Assembly (NCBI GenBank): GCA_022826345.1
Contig: JAJDVB010000223.1
Location: forward strand, 1-5,495
Direction: 5' to 3'
DNA length: 5,495 nucleotides
Source: Alphaproteobacteria bacterium
GTDB lineage: Bacteria; Pseudomonadota; Alphaproteobacteria; UBA828
Shown: positions 5,275 through 5,495 of the stretch, piece by piece
Position numbering within the stretch: position 1 is the stretch's first letter
Layout of the letters: the number at the start of each line of letters is the position of its first letter
Translations under genes and position numbers: made by a program
Notes under the pieces: generated by a model
The model's input: the letters and a program-made list of their open reading frames with translations, nothing else
Told to the model about the DNA's origin: nothing
Database searches by the model: none

Positions 5275-5495
5275 CGGATGCCCCAAGCGGCGCAAACCGC
5301 GAACGGAAGGAGCGCTCTGACTGCGCGGACAGGGCGCGAAGAGGCGTCACAACCAGCACGCGTCTTCTCATCGCGAGCGCGGTGAGCGTCGCCAGTTCGG
5401 CGATTCTCGTCTTTCCCGCGCTGGTCGGCAGCGCAACCACGAGATCGTCAGCGGGATCCGATGCCCGTCTCGCCGCATCGATTTGCGACGGCCAT
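5275..5495 (-). pseudogene. Ski2-like superfamily 2 (DEAD/DEAH-box) helicase, N-terminal fragment cut by the IS4 element
   Basis: From the right edge leftward on the minus strand, one frame encodes WPSQIDAARR, then LVVALPTSAGKTRIAEL, then VLVVTPLRALSAQ, and reaches GASV before entering the IS end and a TAG stop at 5264-5266. WPSQ resembles a Q-motif. PTSAGKT is helicase motif I (Walker A) in the form typical of Ski2-like enzymes, and TPLRALSAQ is motif Ia. Such proteins are ATP-driven DNA or RNA helicases. Motifs II to VI should follow but are replaced by the IS4 element, so the gene is broken. Its 5' end lies beyond the window. Ski2-like helicases occur both in housekeeping roles and in phage-defence islands, and the fragment does not decide which. 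Confidence 0.8.

Noticed and set aside
1..5495. tRNA or rRNA genes, CRISPR arrays, intrinsic terminators
   Set aside because: I found no cloverleaf, no regularly spaced repeats and no GC stem followed by a T-run on either strand.

Overview
The window is a GC-rich bacterial accessory region made almost entirely of two insertion sequences and the gene fragments they have cut. The high-GC codon use and the IS66, IS4 and P4-type integrase content fit a proteobacterium-like environmental genome. The sequence does not allow a more precise assignment.

Layout from left to right. (1) At positions 1-59, on the minus strand, is the start of a tyrosine-recombinase integrase gene that runs off the left edge. 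(2) Positions 65-3725 hold a 3.66-kb IS66-family-like element bounded by a perfect 120-bp inverted repeat whose tips begin GTAA. It carries two translationally coupled minus-strand genes. The first is a very long IS66 transposase (TnpC-like, 852 aa, with a coiled-coil N-terminal extension of roughly 300 residues). The second is a 293-aa protein of the DUF4338 family, the family of the Druantia anti-phage protein DruA. The usual IS66 helper genes tnpA and tnpB are absent. (3) Positions 3726 to about 3881 hold an internal fragment of a second integrase, cut at both ends by the two elements. (4) Positions of about 3885-5274 hold an IS4-family element with one intact-looking DDE transposase on the plus strand. 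(5) From about 5275 to the right edge, on the minus strand, is the N-terminal part of a Ski2-like superfamily 2 helicase, interrupted by the IS4 element.

The most unusual point is the IS66-like element. Its inverted repeat is far longer than a typical IS66 terminal repeat because it includes the last 27 codons of the DUF4338 gene. A silent copy of that gene's 3' end therefore forms the other terminus. Together with the tnpC/DUF4338 ATGA overlap and the oversized transposase, this suggests that the DUF4338 gene is an integral part of the element rather than a casual passenger.

Neither element shows a target-site duplication, and each lies between unrelated or non-contiguous gene pieces. The region has therefore been rearranged or deleted after insertion, unless the junctions are assembly errors. 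The repeated integrase pieces and the helicase suggest a genomic island, but no complete host system is visible in the window.
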